From: Streptacidiphilus neutrinimicus
GTDB lineage: Bacteria > Actinomycetota > Actinomycetes > Streptomycetales > Streptomycetaceae
Assembly (NCBI RefSeq): GCF_000787815.1
Contig: NZ_BBPO01000035.1
Span: 19,635-83,634 of the forward strand
DNA: 64,000 nucleotides
Direction: 5' to 3'
Below the pieces are notes generated by a model. It worked only from the letters and a program-made list of their open reading frames with translations. It was not told the DNA's origin and made no database searches. Of the stretch, positions 36,427-46,455 are shown piece by piece. Positions within the stretch are counted from its first letter, which is position 1, and every line of letters starts with the position of its first letter. Both the position numbers and the translations under genes were made by a program.

Positions 36427-36945
36427 TCAGTCGACCGGCGCGTGGAAGGCGCGGAGGCGGCCGACGCCCGGCTCGAGGGTCTTCCACGGGCCGGGGACGT
36501 CGATCACGGCGACCCCGGCGGTCGGGAAGCCGGTGGCGCGCAGGCGGGTCAGGGAGTCGTCGTCGAACTCGCCGGAGAGGATCTCCGCCAGGCCCTGAAC
36601 GCCGGGGTTGTGCCCGACGAGCAGGACCGTGTGCACGTCCTCGGGCAGCTCCTGGAGGACTTCGATGAGCAGGCCCGGAGCGGCCTCGTAGAGCCGGTCG
36701 TCGTAGACGGTGCGCGGGCGCTGCGGCAGCTCGTGGGCGAAGAGCTTCCAGGTCTCCCGGGTGCGCGTGGCCGTCGAGCAGAGGGCCAGGTCGGGCGTGA
36801 TGCCCGCGACCGCCAGCCACTGGCCGGCGGTCGGGGCGTCCTTGCGGCCGCGGTCGGCCAGCGGCCGCTCGTGGTCGGGCACGGCAGGCCAGTCGGCCTT
36901 CGCGTGCCGGAGGACGATGATCGTGCGGGTCGTATCGACGCTCAT
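36427..36945 (-). CDS. SixA-type histidine phosphatase
   Basis: 172 aa. The phosphohistidine motif RHAKADWP follows TIIVLRH near the N-terminus; the second His lies in LLVGHNPGVQGLAE and an ATRTRETW stretch supplies the basic pocket. SixA-like members dephosphorylate phosphohistidine carriers, but most single-domain actinobacterial forms have unassigned substrates. It lies upstream-side of the micro-protein and MFS permease on the same strand, ending at the bidirectional terminator. Confidence 0.85.
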   Translation of the reverse strand: MSVDTTRTIIVLRHAKADWPAVPDHERPLADRGRKDAPTAGQWLAVAGITPDLALCSTATRTRETWKLFAHELPQRPRTVYDDRLYEAAPGLLIEVLQELPEDVHTVLLVGHNPGVQGLAEILSGEFDDDSLTRLRATGFPTAGVAVIDVPGPWKTLEPGVGRLRAFHAPVD

Positions 36946-36985
36946 GACTGCCAGCTTCCCAGAATCAGGACGAACCGGCAGGGGC

Positions 36986-37108
36986 TCACCCCATGTTGGA
37001 CGCGATCGTCGCGATGATGCCGATGGCCACGAGGATCGCGCCGATCAGCGCGAACATCTGGAGCAGCTTCTTGTTGCCGCCGGTGGGGTTCGGTTCGAGA
37101 ACTGGCAT
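36986..37108 (-). CDS. SGM_5486-type micro-protein
   Basis: 40 aa with ATG at 37108 just inside the 5' side of the next gene on the strand. A polar start MPVLEPNPTGGNKK precedes a single hydrophobic helix (LLQMFALIGAILVAIGIIAT). It lies 17 nt from the end of the CynX-type permease gene. Small one-helix proteins of this pattern occur beside such transporters in Streptomyces, suggesting a membrane subunit or stabiliser. Too short for ordinary gene callers. Confidence 0.6.
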   Translation of the reverse strand: MPVLEPNPTGGNKKLLQMFALIGAILVAIGIIATIASNMG

Positions 37109-37125
37109 GACGACGAGTGTGCCAC

Positions 37126-38391
37126 TCACACCTCGTCCTCGATCTGCCGGGGGCGCCCGGCGCGCAGGCCGAGCACGAGCTGGACGGCCATCAGCAACGC
37201 GAGCAGCGCCAGCGGGCCGTGCCAGCCGTGCTCGCGCTGGTACAGCACGCCGATCAGGACCGGGCCGGGGACGGAGATCAGATAGCCGACGCCCTGCACG
37301 AACGCCGAGAGCTTGGCGACGCCCTCCGAGGTGCGCGAACGCAGCCCGATCATGGTGAGCACGAGCGGGAAAGCGCAGTTCGCGACGCCCAGCAGCAGCG
37401 CCCACACCCACGGTGCGGCCGCGGGGGCGAAGGCCAGCCCGGCGTAGGAGGCGAGGCCGCAGGCCGCGAGCACGGCCGCGACCGGCCCCTGGTGCGGCAG
37501 TCGCGCGGCGAGCGAGGGGATCAGGAAGGACAGCGGGGCGCCGACGGCCATGGTGACGGCGAGCAGCAGGCCGGACTCGGTGGCGGAGATGCCGGAGTCC
37601 TGGAAGATCTGGGGCAGCCAGCCCATGGTGGCGTAGGCGGCGGTGGCCTGGAGGCCGAAGAAGACGCCGAGCAGCCAGGCGGTGGGGCTGCGGGTGATCC
37701 GGATCCGCGGCGCGTGGGCGCTCGGCGTCCCGGCGCCGTCGCGGCCCAGCATCGCCGCCTGCGCCAGCCACAGCGCCAGCGCGACGGCGCCCGCGCCCGC
37801 CCAGACCCCGAGCCCGACCCGCCAGCCGCCGCCCAGCGCGCTGGTCAGCGGCACCGCGACGGCCGCGGCCACGGAGGTGCCGAGCGCCAGCGACATCGAG
37901 TACAGGCCGGTGATCGGGCCGATCCGGTCCGGGAAGTAGCGCTTGACCAGCACCGGCATCAGCACGTTGGACACCGCGATGCCCGCCAGCGCGAGCGCGC
38001 TGAGAAGCAGGAAGACCGCGCTGTTCGGGGCGAACGAGCGGGCGGCGATCCCGAGCGTGATCGCGCCCATGCCGAGGCAGACGGTGACGGCGGGCCCGAG
38101 GCGCCGGGCGACGCGCGGGGCGGCGAGGCCGACGAGCGCGAAGCAGAGCGAGGGCAGCGCGGTCAGCAGGCCGGCCACGCCCGCGTTCATGTGCAGGCTG
38201 CCGCGCACCTGGTCCAGCTGCGGCCCGAGTGCCGCCACGGCGGGCCGCAGGTTGAACGCGGCGACGGCAAGCGCGAGCGCGAGCAGCCAGCGGGCGCGGA
38301 CCTTGGCGGCGGGCGAAGGCGCGGTGCTGGTAGGGGAAGCGGGGCTCTTCCCGGCTGATGCGGCGGGCACGGTGGACGACTCGACAGGCAT
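37126..38391 (-). CDS. MFS transporter, CynX/NimT family
   Basis: 421 aa from ATG 38391 (an ATG at 38406 adds five residues). Twelve hydrophobic segments; helix 1 contains AAFNLRPAVAALGPQLDQ, the signature of CynX/NimT-type permeases (cyanate, nitroimidazole-like anions). A TATGAT -10-like box ends 6 nt before this ATG, with no Shine-Dalgarno, so a leaderless transcript is likely. Divergent from a FadR-type regulator with a shared operator-like palindrome. Confidence 0.83.
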   Translation of the reverse strand: MPVESSTVPAASAGKSPASPTSTAPSPAAKVRARWLLALALAVAAFNLRPAVAALGPQLDQVRGSLHMNAGVAGLLTALPSLCFALVGLAAPRVARRLGPAVTVCLGMGAITLGIAARSFAPNSAVFLLLSALALAGIAVSNVLMPVLVKRYFPDRIGPITGLYSMSLALGTSVAAAVAVPLTSALGGGWRVGLGVWAGAGAVALALWLAQAAMLGRDGAGTPSAHAPRIRITRSPTAWLLGVFFGLQATAAYATMGWLPQIFQDSGISATESGLLLAVTMAVGAPLSFLIPSLAARLPHQGPVAAVLAACGLASYAGLAFAPAAAPWVWALLLGVANCAFPLVLTMIGLRSRTSEGVAKLSAFVQGVGYLISVPGPVLIGVLYQREHGWHGPLALLALLMAVQLVLGLRAGRPRQIEDEV

Positions 38392-38397
38392 GAGGGG

Positions 38398-38420
38398 ATC
38401 ATACAATCATGGGATGAATT
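38398..38420. promoter_or_regulatory. leaderless -10 and candidate GntR operator for the MFS gene
   Basis: On the minus strand TATGAT (complement of 38398-38403) lies 6 nt before the MFS ATG. It abuts an imperfect palindrome AATCAT-ggg-ATGAATT (38405-38420). The position over the promoter fits repression by the divergent FadR-like protein. The -35 element is not obvious. Confidence 0.4.
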
Positions 38421-38494
38421 AGGGGAACGGTTTGCCCGACCCGAGCGGAGCGGGATGATGTCCCATGAGCGGAACCGAACGGATCAGGAGTGAC

Positions 38495-39160
38495 ATGGCC
38501 CTCACGACGCCCCGGCGCGAGCCGCTGGCCGATCAGGTGATCGCGCAGCTGCGCGCCCAGATCACCTCGGGCGAGTGGCCCGTCGGCTCCCGCATCCCCA
38601 CCGAGGCGGAGCTCGTCGAGCAGCTCGGCGTCGCCCGCAACACAGTCCGCGAGGCGGTGCGGGCGCTCGCCCACAACGGCCTGCTCGACATCCGCCAGGG
38701 CTCCGGCACCTACGTCCTCGCCACCAGCGAGCTGGCGGGCGTGATGCACCGCCGCTTCGCGGAGGCGGAGAAGTCCGAGGTGACCGAACTCCGCCTGGCG
38801 CTGGAGGCCGCCGCCGCCCGACTCGCGGCCACCCGCCGCACCGCGCAGGACCTCCGGCTGCTCCAGACGGCGCTGAACCGCCGCGAGCAGGCCTGGAGTT
38901 CAGGCGACGCGGAGGCCTTCGTCCTCAACGACGCGGCCTTCCACCAGGCCGTCATGGCCGCCTCCCACAACCGCGTCCTCGCCGACCTCTACGCCGACCT
39001 CGGCGAGGTCCTGCGCGAGGAGCTCCGCGAGACCGTCGGCCCGGTCCTGGAGGCCCACCGCTACGTCAGCCACGACGGCATCCTCGACGCCATCCGCGAC
39101 ACCGACCCCGAACGCGCCGCCGCCGAGGCGGCGAACGCCCTGCAGGGCTGCCGCAGCTGA
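38495..39160 (+). CDS. GntR-family (FadR-type) regulator
   Basis: 221 aa from the ATG at 38495, with AGGAG 4 nt upstream; an ATG at 38465 is alternative. GntR winged helix: DQVIAQLRAQITSGEWPVGS, ELVEQLGVARNTVREAVRAL and IRQGSGTYV. The C-terminal FCD helical domain (EVTELRLALEAAAARLAA, NDAAFHQAVMAASHN) binds metal and small carboxylates in FadR-type proteins. Likely controls the divergent MFS permease and itself. A 22-bp perfect inverted repeat begins 6 nt after its stop. Confidence 0.85.
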   Translation: MALTTPRREPLADQVIAQLRAQITSGEWPVGSRIPTEAELVEQLGVARNTVREAVRALAHNGLLDIRQGSGTYVLATSELAGVMHRRFAEAEKSEVTELRLALEAAAARLAATRRTAQDLRLLQTALNRREQAWSSGDAEAFVLNDAAFHQAVMAASHNRVLADLYADLGEVLREELRETVGPVLEAHRYVSHDGILDAIRDTDPERAAAEAANALQGCRS

Positions 39161-39166
39161 ACGAGA

Positions 39167-39269
39167 AGGGGCGCGAGGAACTGCGCGAGCAACCACCCGG
39201 TGAGGATGGCCCTGCTCGCTGAGCGACTCACCACACTGGGCGGCTCGTCGCGCAGTTCCTCGCGCCCCT
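39167..39269 (+). repeat. short palindromic intergenic repeat, copy 3
   Basis: 103-bp element with perfect 22-bp terminal inverted repeats: AGGGGCGCGAGGAACTGCGCGA (39167-39188) and its exact complement at 39248-39269. The start gaggaactgcgcgagcaaccaccc equals the start of copies 2 and 4, while the other end is also that same sequence inverted. It lies between the GntR stop and the fabI stop and may form a cruciform or terminate both transcripts. Confidence 0.85.
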
Positions 39270-39275
39270 GGAAGA

Positions 39276-40046
39276 TCAGGCGCCGATCGCGTGCAGGCCG
39301 CCGTCGACGTGGACCATCTCGCCCGTCGTCTTCGGGAACCAGTCCGAGAGCAGGGCGACGACGCCGCGGGCGGCCGGCTCCGGGTCCGTGACGTCCCACT
39401 CCAGCGGGGAGCGGTGGTTCCAGGTGTCCGCGAGCTGGTCGAAGCCCGGGATGGACTTCGCGGCCATGGACTTGATCGGGCCGGCGGAGACCAGGTTGCA
39501 GCGCACGTGTCGCGCGCCGAGGTCGCGGGCGAGGTACCGGGAGGTGGCCTCCAGGGCGGCCTTCGCCGGGCCCATCCAGTCGTACTGCGGCCAGGCCACC
39601 GTCGCGTCGAAGGTCAGGCCCACGATGGAGCCGCCCTCGGCCGGCATCAGCGGGAGGCAGGCCATGGCGAGCGACTTCAGCGAGAAGGCGCTGACGTGCA
39701 TGGCCGTGCCGACCGACTCCCACGGGGTGTTGAGGAAGTTGCCGCCCAGCGCGTCCTGCGGTGCGAAACCGATCGAGTGGACGACGCCGTCGAGACCGCC
39801 CAGCTCGGCGCGCACCGCGTCCTCGACGGAGGCCAGGTGCTCGGCGTTGGTGACGTCCAGCTCCAGCACCTTGGTGGGCTTCGGCAGCTTCTTGGCGATG
39901 CGCTCGGTCAGGCTCGGGCGCGGGAACGCGGTCAGGATGACCTCGGCGCCCTGCTCCTGGGCCAGCTTGGCGACCTGGAAGGCGATGGAGGACTCCATCA
40001 GCACGCCGGTGACCAGGACGCGCTTTCCGTCGAGGATTCCACTCAT
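39276..40046 (-). CDS. fabI: enoyl-ACP reductase (InhA/FabI type)
   Basis: 256 aa. NADH-binding LVTGVLMESSIAFQVAKLAQ, the catalytic pair in YDWMGPAKAAL (Tyr-x6-Lys, InhA-like spacing) and GLTFDATVAWPQ before it. It catalyses the last step of fatty acid elongation. Five nt after fabG (stop at 40052), so co-transcribed with it; the C-terminal GGLHAIGA is normal. In mycobacteria this is the isoniazid target. Confidence 0.93.
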   Translation of the reverse strand: MSGILDGKRVLVTGVLMESSIAFQVAKLAQEQGAEVILTAFPRPSLTERIAKKLPKPTKVLELDVTNAEHLASVEDAVRAELGGLDGVVHSIGFAPQDALGGNFLNTPWESVGTAMHVSAFSLKSLAMACLPLMPAEGGSIVGLTFDATVAWPQYDWMGPAKAALEATSRYLARDLGARHVRCNLVSAGPIKSMAAKSIPGFDQLADTWNHRSPLEWDVTDPEPAARGVVALLSDWFPKTTGEMVHVDGGLHAIGA

Positions 40047-40051
40047 GGTGA

Positions 40052-40756
40052 TCAGTGACCCATTCCCAATCCGCCGTCCACGGGGATGACGGCTCCGGTG
40101 ATGTATGCGGCCTCGTCCGAGGAGAGGAAGCGGACGGCCGAGGCGATCTCGGCCGGGGACGCGTAGCGGCCCAGCGGGACCTGCGAGACGATCTCGGCGC
40201 GGCGGTCCTCGCTCAGCACCGCGGTCATGTCGGTGTCGACGAAGCCGGGGGCGACGACGTTGCAGGTGATGTTGCGGGAGCCCAGCTCGCGCGCCACCGA
40301 GCGGGCGAAGCCGACCAGGCCGGCCTTGGAGGCCGCGTAGTTGGCCTGACCCGCGGAGCCCAGCAGACCGACCACGGACGAGATGAGCACGACGCGGCCC
40401 TTGCGGGCGCGCAGCATGCCCTTGGTCGCGCGCTTGACGACGCGGAAGGTGCCGGTGAGGTTGGTGTCGAGGACGGAGCTGAAGTCCTCCTCGGACATCC
40501 GCAGCAGCAGGGTGTCGCGGGTGATGCCGGCGTTGGCGACCAGCACCTCGACGGGGCCCTGTGCGGCCTCGATCTCCTTGAAGGCCTGCTCGACCTGCTC
40601 GGAGTCGGTGATGTCGCACTTGACGCCCAGCAGCCCCTCCGGCGGCTCACCGGAGCGGTAGGTGACGGCGACCCTGTCGCCCGCCTCGGCGAAGGCGCGG
40701 GCGATGGCGAGGCCGATGCCCCGGTTGCCTCCGGTGACCAGAACCGACCGGCTCAC
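40052..40756 (-). CDS. fabG: 3-oxoacyl-ACP reductase
   Basis: 234 aa from the GTG at 40756, which has GAGAGG at 7 nt; the ATG at 40762 overlaps that site and is less likely. TGGNRGIGLAIARAFAEAGD binds NADPH, NAGITRDTLLL follows, and the active site is NYAASKAGLVG (Tyr-x3-Lys). Reduces 3-oxoacyl-ACP, immediately ahead of fabI in one operon. Divergent from tldD by 197 nt of promoter region. Confidence 0.92.
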   Translation of the reverse strand: MSRSVLVTGGNRGIGLAIARAFAEAGDRVAVTYRSGEPPEGLLGVKCDITDSEQVEQAFKEIEAAQGPVEVLVANAGITRDTLLLRMSEEDFSSVLDTNLTGTFRVVKRATKGMLRARKGRVVLISSVVGLLGSAGQANYAASKAGLVGFARSVARELGSRNITCNVVAPGFVDTDMTAVLSEDRRAEIVSQVPLGRYASPAEIASAVRFLSSDEAAYITGAVIPVDGGLGMGH

Positions 40757-40953
40757 AGGCATACCTCTCTCACGTGCAGCGATCTCGCGGACATGGCGAC
40801 GCTATCCGCTCACCGACGGCGTGGGCGAATCGACCCTCCACAGCGCGGCGCGGTGGTATCTGTCGGCTTCTGACAGTCGCGCGCACGCCGGGCCGCGGTT
40901 CGGGGCAGGATGCGTACCAGCAAATCTTCCCTCGATCCCTACAGAGGAGACCG

Positions 40954-42470
<1,517 letters not shown>

Positions 42471-42471
<1 letters not shown>

Positions 42472-43892
42472 TGACCGCACAGAACTCCGCCCAGAAGCCC
42501 ACTCTGCCCCACGAGCTGGTCGAGCGCGCGCTGGAGCTGTCCCGCGCGGACGGCTGCGTCGTCATCGCCGACGAGGAGTCGACCGCCAACCTGCGCTGGG
42601 CGGGCAACAGCCTGACCACCAACGGCGTCACCCGGGGCCGGACCCTCACCGTCGTCGCCACCGTCGACGGGCAGGAGGGCACCGCCTCCGGCGTGGTCTC
42701 TCGCGAGGCCGTCACCAAGGACGACCTGGAGGGGCTCGTGCGCGCCGCCGAGGCGGCCGCGCGAGCGGCCGGCCCGGCCGAGGACGCGCAGCCGCTGCTC
42801 CCCGCGAGCGGTCGGGCGTCGGCGGACTTCACCGAGGCGCCGGCCGAGACCACCGCCGACGTCTTCGCCGCGTTCGCCCCGGCGCTCGGCGAGGCCTTCG
42901 CGCTGGCGCGCAAGAGCGGCCGCCTGCTCTACGGCTTCGCGAACCACATGGTCACCTCGACCTACCTGGGCACCTCCACCGGCATCCGGCTCCGGCACGA
43001 CCAGCCGACCGGCACGCTGGAGCTCAACGCCAAGACCGCCGACCTGTCCGCCTCCGCCTGGGCGGGCGCGGCCACCCGCGACTTCCGCGACGTGGACGTG
43101 GAGGCCCTGGAGGTGCAGCTCGCGCAGCGCCTGGCCTGGGCCGAGCGGAAGGTGGACCTGCCCGCGGGCCGCTACGAGACCCTGCTGCCGCCCTCGGCGC
43201 TGGCCGACCTGATGATCTACATGAGCTGGTCGGCGGGCGGCCGCGACGCCAAGGAGGGCCGCACGGTCTTCTCCAAGGCGGGCGGGCAGACGCGGGTGGG
43301 CGAGAAGCTGGCCGCCCTGCCGCTGACGCTGCGCAGCGACCCGGCCTACCCGGGCCTGGAGGCCTCGCCGTTCGTCGTCGCGCACGCCTCCGGTGGCGAC
43401 AGCTCGGTCTTCGACAACGGCCTGCCGCTGGCGCCGACGGACTGGATCCGCGACGGCGAGCTGGCCAACCTGCTGACCACGCGTCACTCGGCCGGCCTGA
43501 CCGGCCTGCCGGTCCGCCCGGCCATCGACAACCTTGTCCTCGAGGGCGCGGACCCGCAGACGGGCCCGACGCTCTCGGAGATGGTCGCCCGGACCGAGCG
43601 CGGCCTGCTGTTGACGTGCCTGTGGTACATCCGCGAGGTGGATCCGGCGACGCTGCTCTTGACGGGCCTCACCCGTGACGGCGTCTACCTGGTCGAGAAC
43701 GGGGAGGTGACCGGCGCGGTGAACAACTTCCGGTTCAACGAGTCCCCCGTCGACCTGCTCGGCCGGATCACCGAGGTCGGGCGCACCGAGCCGTGCCTGC
43801 CGCGCGAGTGGGGCGACTGGTTCACCCGGGCCGCGATGCCGCCGGTGCGGGTCGCGGACTTCCACATGAGCTCGGTGAGCCAGGCGTCGTGA
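42471..43892 (+). CDS. tldE: TldE/PmbA-family protein
   Basis: 473 aa; ATG shares one base with the TldD stop (TGATG). Contains NSLTTNGVTRGRTLTV, the TldE-typical tract SGVVSREAV and the C-terminal NLVLEGADPQTGPTLSEMV. It lacks the HExxxH zinc site, as is normal for the structural partner. With TldD it forms the active protease. The transcript ends at a hairpin at 43942. Confidence 0.9.
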
Positions 43893-43941
43893 CGCCGGAC
43901 TGACCACCGCCGCGGCGCGTTCCACCGCTCTCCGGCATGTC

Positions 43942-43978
43942 GCGGGCACCCCCCCTCTCCTCGGGCGGGTGCCCGCGG
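43942..43978 (+). terminator. terminator after tldD-tldE
   Basis: Perfect 11-bp inverted repeat CGCGGGCACCC (43942-43952) and GGGTGCCCGCG (43968-43978) with a 15-nt loop, 50 nt after the tldE stop. Confidence 0.65.
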
Positions 43979-44037
43979 CGTACGGTGGAGCGACGGGGAG
44001 CGAGCCCGACAGAGCGCTGAGGGGCGGTGCGGCAGGG

Positions 44038-44379
44038 ATGAGCAAGGCGAAGGCGATCCGGATCACCGGCGCGCGGTCGAGCCTGACCGACGACGTGCGC
44101 GCGCGGCAGCGGCGCTACATGTTCTCCATGCTGGTCCGCACGGTGTGCGTGATCCTGGCCGTGGTGCTCTGGCAGGAGTCGCGGATCGCGGCGATCGTCG
44201 CCCTGGTCGGCGGCACGATCATCCCGTACTTCGCCGTCGTCGTCGCCAACGCGGGCCGCGAGGGCGCGCCGAAGCAGCCGGATTCCTTCGCCGTCGACTT
44301 CCGCCCGCCGCCCGCGCTCGCCCCCGGTACCGGGGCTGGCGCGAGCGAAGGCGAGTCGAGCACCGACGCGCAGCCGTGA
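44038..44379 (+). CDS. DUF3099 membrane protein
   Basis: 113 aa from ATG 44038 (AGGG upstream). MSKAKAIRITGARSSLTDDV is followed by two hydrophobic helices (MLVRTVCVILAVVLWQ and IAAIVALVGGTIIPYFAVVV), then a Pro/Gly-rich tail. This matches the two-helix DUF3099 family of actinobacteria. Function unknown. Upstream in-frame codons 43969-44037 lie in the terminator and are not part of it. Confidence 0.75.
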   Translation: MSKAKAIRITGARSSLTDDVRARQRRYMFSMLVRTVCVILAVVLWQESRIAAIVALVGGTIIPYFAVVVANAGREGAPKQPDSFAVDFRPPPALAPGTGAGASEGESSTDAQP

Positions 44380-44534
44380 CGCGCGTTCCTGGCCACGCGC
44401 CCGAGCGGTGACACTCAAGCCTTAACGGAGGCTTAGCCGGAGCCCGAATTTGTTTCCCGGGATCACTGGCCAACGGCACATGCCTTCATGCCATACTGCT
44501 GACGCGCTCCGCATCCCCCGTCGGAGCGACGGAC

Positions 44535-44572
44535 CGATGCCGGGCGGCTCCCCCCGTGGCTGCCCGGCATCG
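44535..44572. terminator. candidate hairpin in the 252-bp gap before the Cys/His protein
   Basis: Inverted repeat CGATGCCGGGC (44535-44545) and GCCCGGCATCG (44562-44572), 16-nt loop. It lies 155 nt after the DUF3099 stop and 60 nt before the next gene. Upstream is an AT-rich stretch (44440-44500) with CATACT, a weak -10 candidate. Confidence 0.35.
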
Positions 44573-44631
44573 CCTTGCCCGTCGATGCCTTGCCCGTCGG
44601 CGCCCGCGCCCGCGGAAGTAGGGTGGTCGGC

Positions 44632-44889
44632 ATGAGCTCCGACACCCCCGACATCCCTGATCAGCCCGTCTGCTCCGCCAAGGGCTGCCGCGCCGCCGCC
44701 GCGTGGGTGCTGGCCTGGAACAACCCCAAGCTGCACACCCCCGAGCGCCGCAAGACCTGGCTCGCCTGCGACGAGCACAGGGACCACCTGTCCCAGTTCC
44801 TGGACCTGCGGGGCTTCCTCAAGGACGTCGTGCCCCTGACCGACTGGCAGGCTGCCGAGTCGCCGGAGGGCGAGGCCCGGGCAAGCTGA
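44632..44889 (+). CDS. small Cys/His-rich protein, unknown function
   Basis: 85 aa with ATG 44632. Residues CSAKGCRAAAAWVLAWNNPK and ACDEHRDHLSQFLDLRGFL place Cys/His pairs (Cys-x4-Cys, Cys-x2-His) as in a one-zinc ribbon. No other domain. Its last 71 nt overlap the 3' end of the GT87 gene on the other strand. Widespread in actinomycetes by impression; the role is unknown. Confidence 0.65.
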   Translation: MSSDTPDIPDQPVCSAKGCRAAAAWVLAWNNPKLHTPERRKTWLACDEHRDHLSQFLDLRGFLKDVVPLTDWQAAESPEGEARAS

Positions 44890-46114
44890 CCCGCGACGCG
44901 GCGGCGGGCGCCCCGGGCAGGGCCTGCGCGCCCGGACGCAGCAGGCGCCACGCCAGCAGCGCCAGCAGGGCCACACCCACCAGCACGTACGCGTTGCCCA
45001 GCAGCATCTGCCCCGGATTCCAGCGCAGTTCGCGGAGCCGGCCCATGGGCACGACCAACAGCGACCAGCCGCTGAAGACGGCGACCAGCGCCCCGAGCAG
45101 CAGGCGCGGCCCGCGCGCGGACGAGCGCCGTACCTGACGCACCAGCAGGGCAGCCAGCGGCACCACGAAGACCCAGTGGTGGCTCCACGAGATGGGGCTG
45201 GCCAGCGCGCCCGCACAGGCCGTCACCAGCAGCGCGCCGAGCGCCTCGCCCCGGGAGTGCAGCTTGCGGGCGAGCAGCAGCGCGAGGACGACGCAGAGGC
45301 CCGCGGCCACGGCCGCGACGGCGAAGGCCCAGCTCGCCTGGCCCGTCAGCCGCTGCATCAGCCCGTTGAGCGACTGGTTGCCGCCCCAGGCGTTGCCGGT
45401 CGCGTCGTCCCCGCCCAGCATCCCGCCGGTCACGTAGTTGACCGTGTCGGTGGGCAACAGCAGCGCGCCCAGCAGGTTCAGCCCGACGAACACGCCGACC
45501 GCCCGCGCGGCGTCCGCACGGCGGCCGGTGACCAGCAGGTACGCGACGAAGATCAGTGGCGTCAGTTTGACGGCCGCGGCCAGCCCGATCAGCGTCCCGC
45601 CCCACCGCGTGCGCGGCAGCAGCAGCCCGTCCGCGAGGACCAGGGCCAGCAGGAGCAGGTTGACCTGCCCGAGCGAGAAGGTGCGCCACACCGGCTCCAG
45701 CGCGAACGCCCCCACCAGGGCCAGCGCGGCGGCGGGCGTCCACGGCGCGCCCCTGAAGGGCGTCCGCACGACGAACGCGAGGGCGAAGGTCGAGGCGACG
45801 GCCATCACTCCCCACGCGAGCTGCAGCGGAAGCAGCGTCAGCGGGGTGAACAGCAGCGCCGCGACGGGCGGGTAGGTGAAGGGCAGCCGCCGCACCTGCG
45901 ACCAGTCCGGGAGGGCCGCCAGCGGCTCGTACAGCGGCTTGCCGTGCAACACGGCCCACGCGCCGGCCCGGTACACCGCGTCGTCGAAGCCCATCGGCCA
46001 CCCGAGCACCCACCCCGCCACGGCGGTCACACCGAACACCAGGGCGATCGCCACAGCGGGCTGACGGGTCGGCAGCAGCCTCCCCAGGCCGTGCGTCCGT
46101 TCCTCGTGCGTCAT
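44819..46114 (-). CDS. GT87-type polyprenyl-phosphate mannosyltransferase
   Basis: 431 aa from ATG 46114, preceded by AGGGGGAG. About ten hydrophobic helices. Early LGWPMGFDDAVYRAGAWAVL carries the paired acidic residues of GT-C catalytic loops; PFTYPPVAALLFTPL and SWSHHWVFVVPLAALL are typical of the GT87 family, which uses polyprenyl-phosphate-mannose to add alpha-mannose to glycans or glycolipids on the outer face. The C-terminal about 40 residues are Pro/Arg-rich and overlap the convergent small gene by 71 nt. Confidence 0.8.
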   Translation of the reverse strand: MTHEERTHGLGRLLPTRQPAVAIALVFGVTAVAGWVLGWPMGFDDAVYRAGAWAVLHGKPLYEPLAALPDWSQVRRLPFTYPPVAALLFTPLTLLPLQLAWGVMAVASTFALAFVVRTPFRGAPWTPAAALALVGAFALEPVWRTFSLGQVNLLLLALVLADGLLLPRTRWGGTLIGLAAAVKLTPLIFVAYLLVTGRRADAARAVGVFVGLNLLGALLLPTDTVNYVTGGMLGGDDATGNAWGGNQSLNGLMQRLTGQASWAFAVAAVAAGLCVVLALLLARKLHSRGEALGALLVTACAGALASPISWSHHWVFVVPLAALLVRQVRRSSARGPRLLLGALVAVFSGWSLLVVPMGRLRELRWNPGQMLLGNAYVLVGVALLALLAWRLLRPGAQALPGAPAAASRVSLPGPRPPATRQPASRSGARRP

Positions 46115-46202
46115 GCGGGCTCCCCCTGGCTCGGATGGCACGAGCCACTCTAGGCCCTGCACTTTTCCGGCAATCGCACAGTCATTCAGGTGCACTCATC
46201 CA

Positions 46203-46420
46203 TGGGCCGCGAGGCTTCGCCGATATGCGGCTCCGTCGCGTGGGCGCGACAAGTCTCCGCCTCGGCTCCCGCAGGTCGTTGCACTACCGCTAGGGGCCCG
46301 AGGAACCGCGCGACCAGCCACCCTGTGCGTACGGCCCTGCGCGTTCGGCCTGACACCTGCGTGGGGGCTTGTCGCGCCCACGCGGCGGAGCCGCAATTCA
46401 GGAGAGCCCCGCGCCCCCGG
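46203..46420 (+). repeat. composite palindromic intergenic repeat, copy 4
   Basis: Occupies most of the 341-bp gap (46115-46455). 46292-46420 is a full element in the same order as copies 2 (minus strand) and 1: GGGGCCCGAGGAACCGCGCGA, agccaccctgtgcg, ggccctgcgcgttcggcc, then GTCGCGCCCACGCGGCGGAG and a GC-rich end at 46420. 46203-46290 is a second, partial element in opposite orientation. The 28-bp arms 46226-46253 and 46368-46395 are inverted copies with one mismatch. Rest of the gap (46115-46202, 46421-46455) shows nothing else. Confidence 0.75.
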
Positions 46421-46455
46421 GTACTGAAACGTCCCCCGTGCCCCGGCCGGCGGCT

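Noticed and set aside
40774..40953. In-frame extension of TldD upstream of 40954
   Set aside because: No conservation with the family, poor fit to the TldD N-terminus, and a strong ribosome-binding site precedes 40954.
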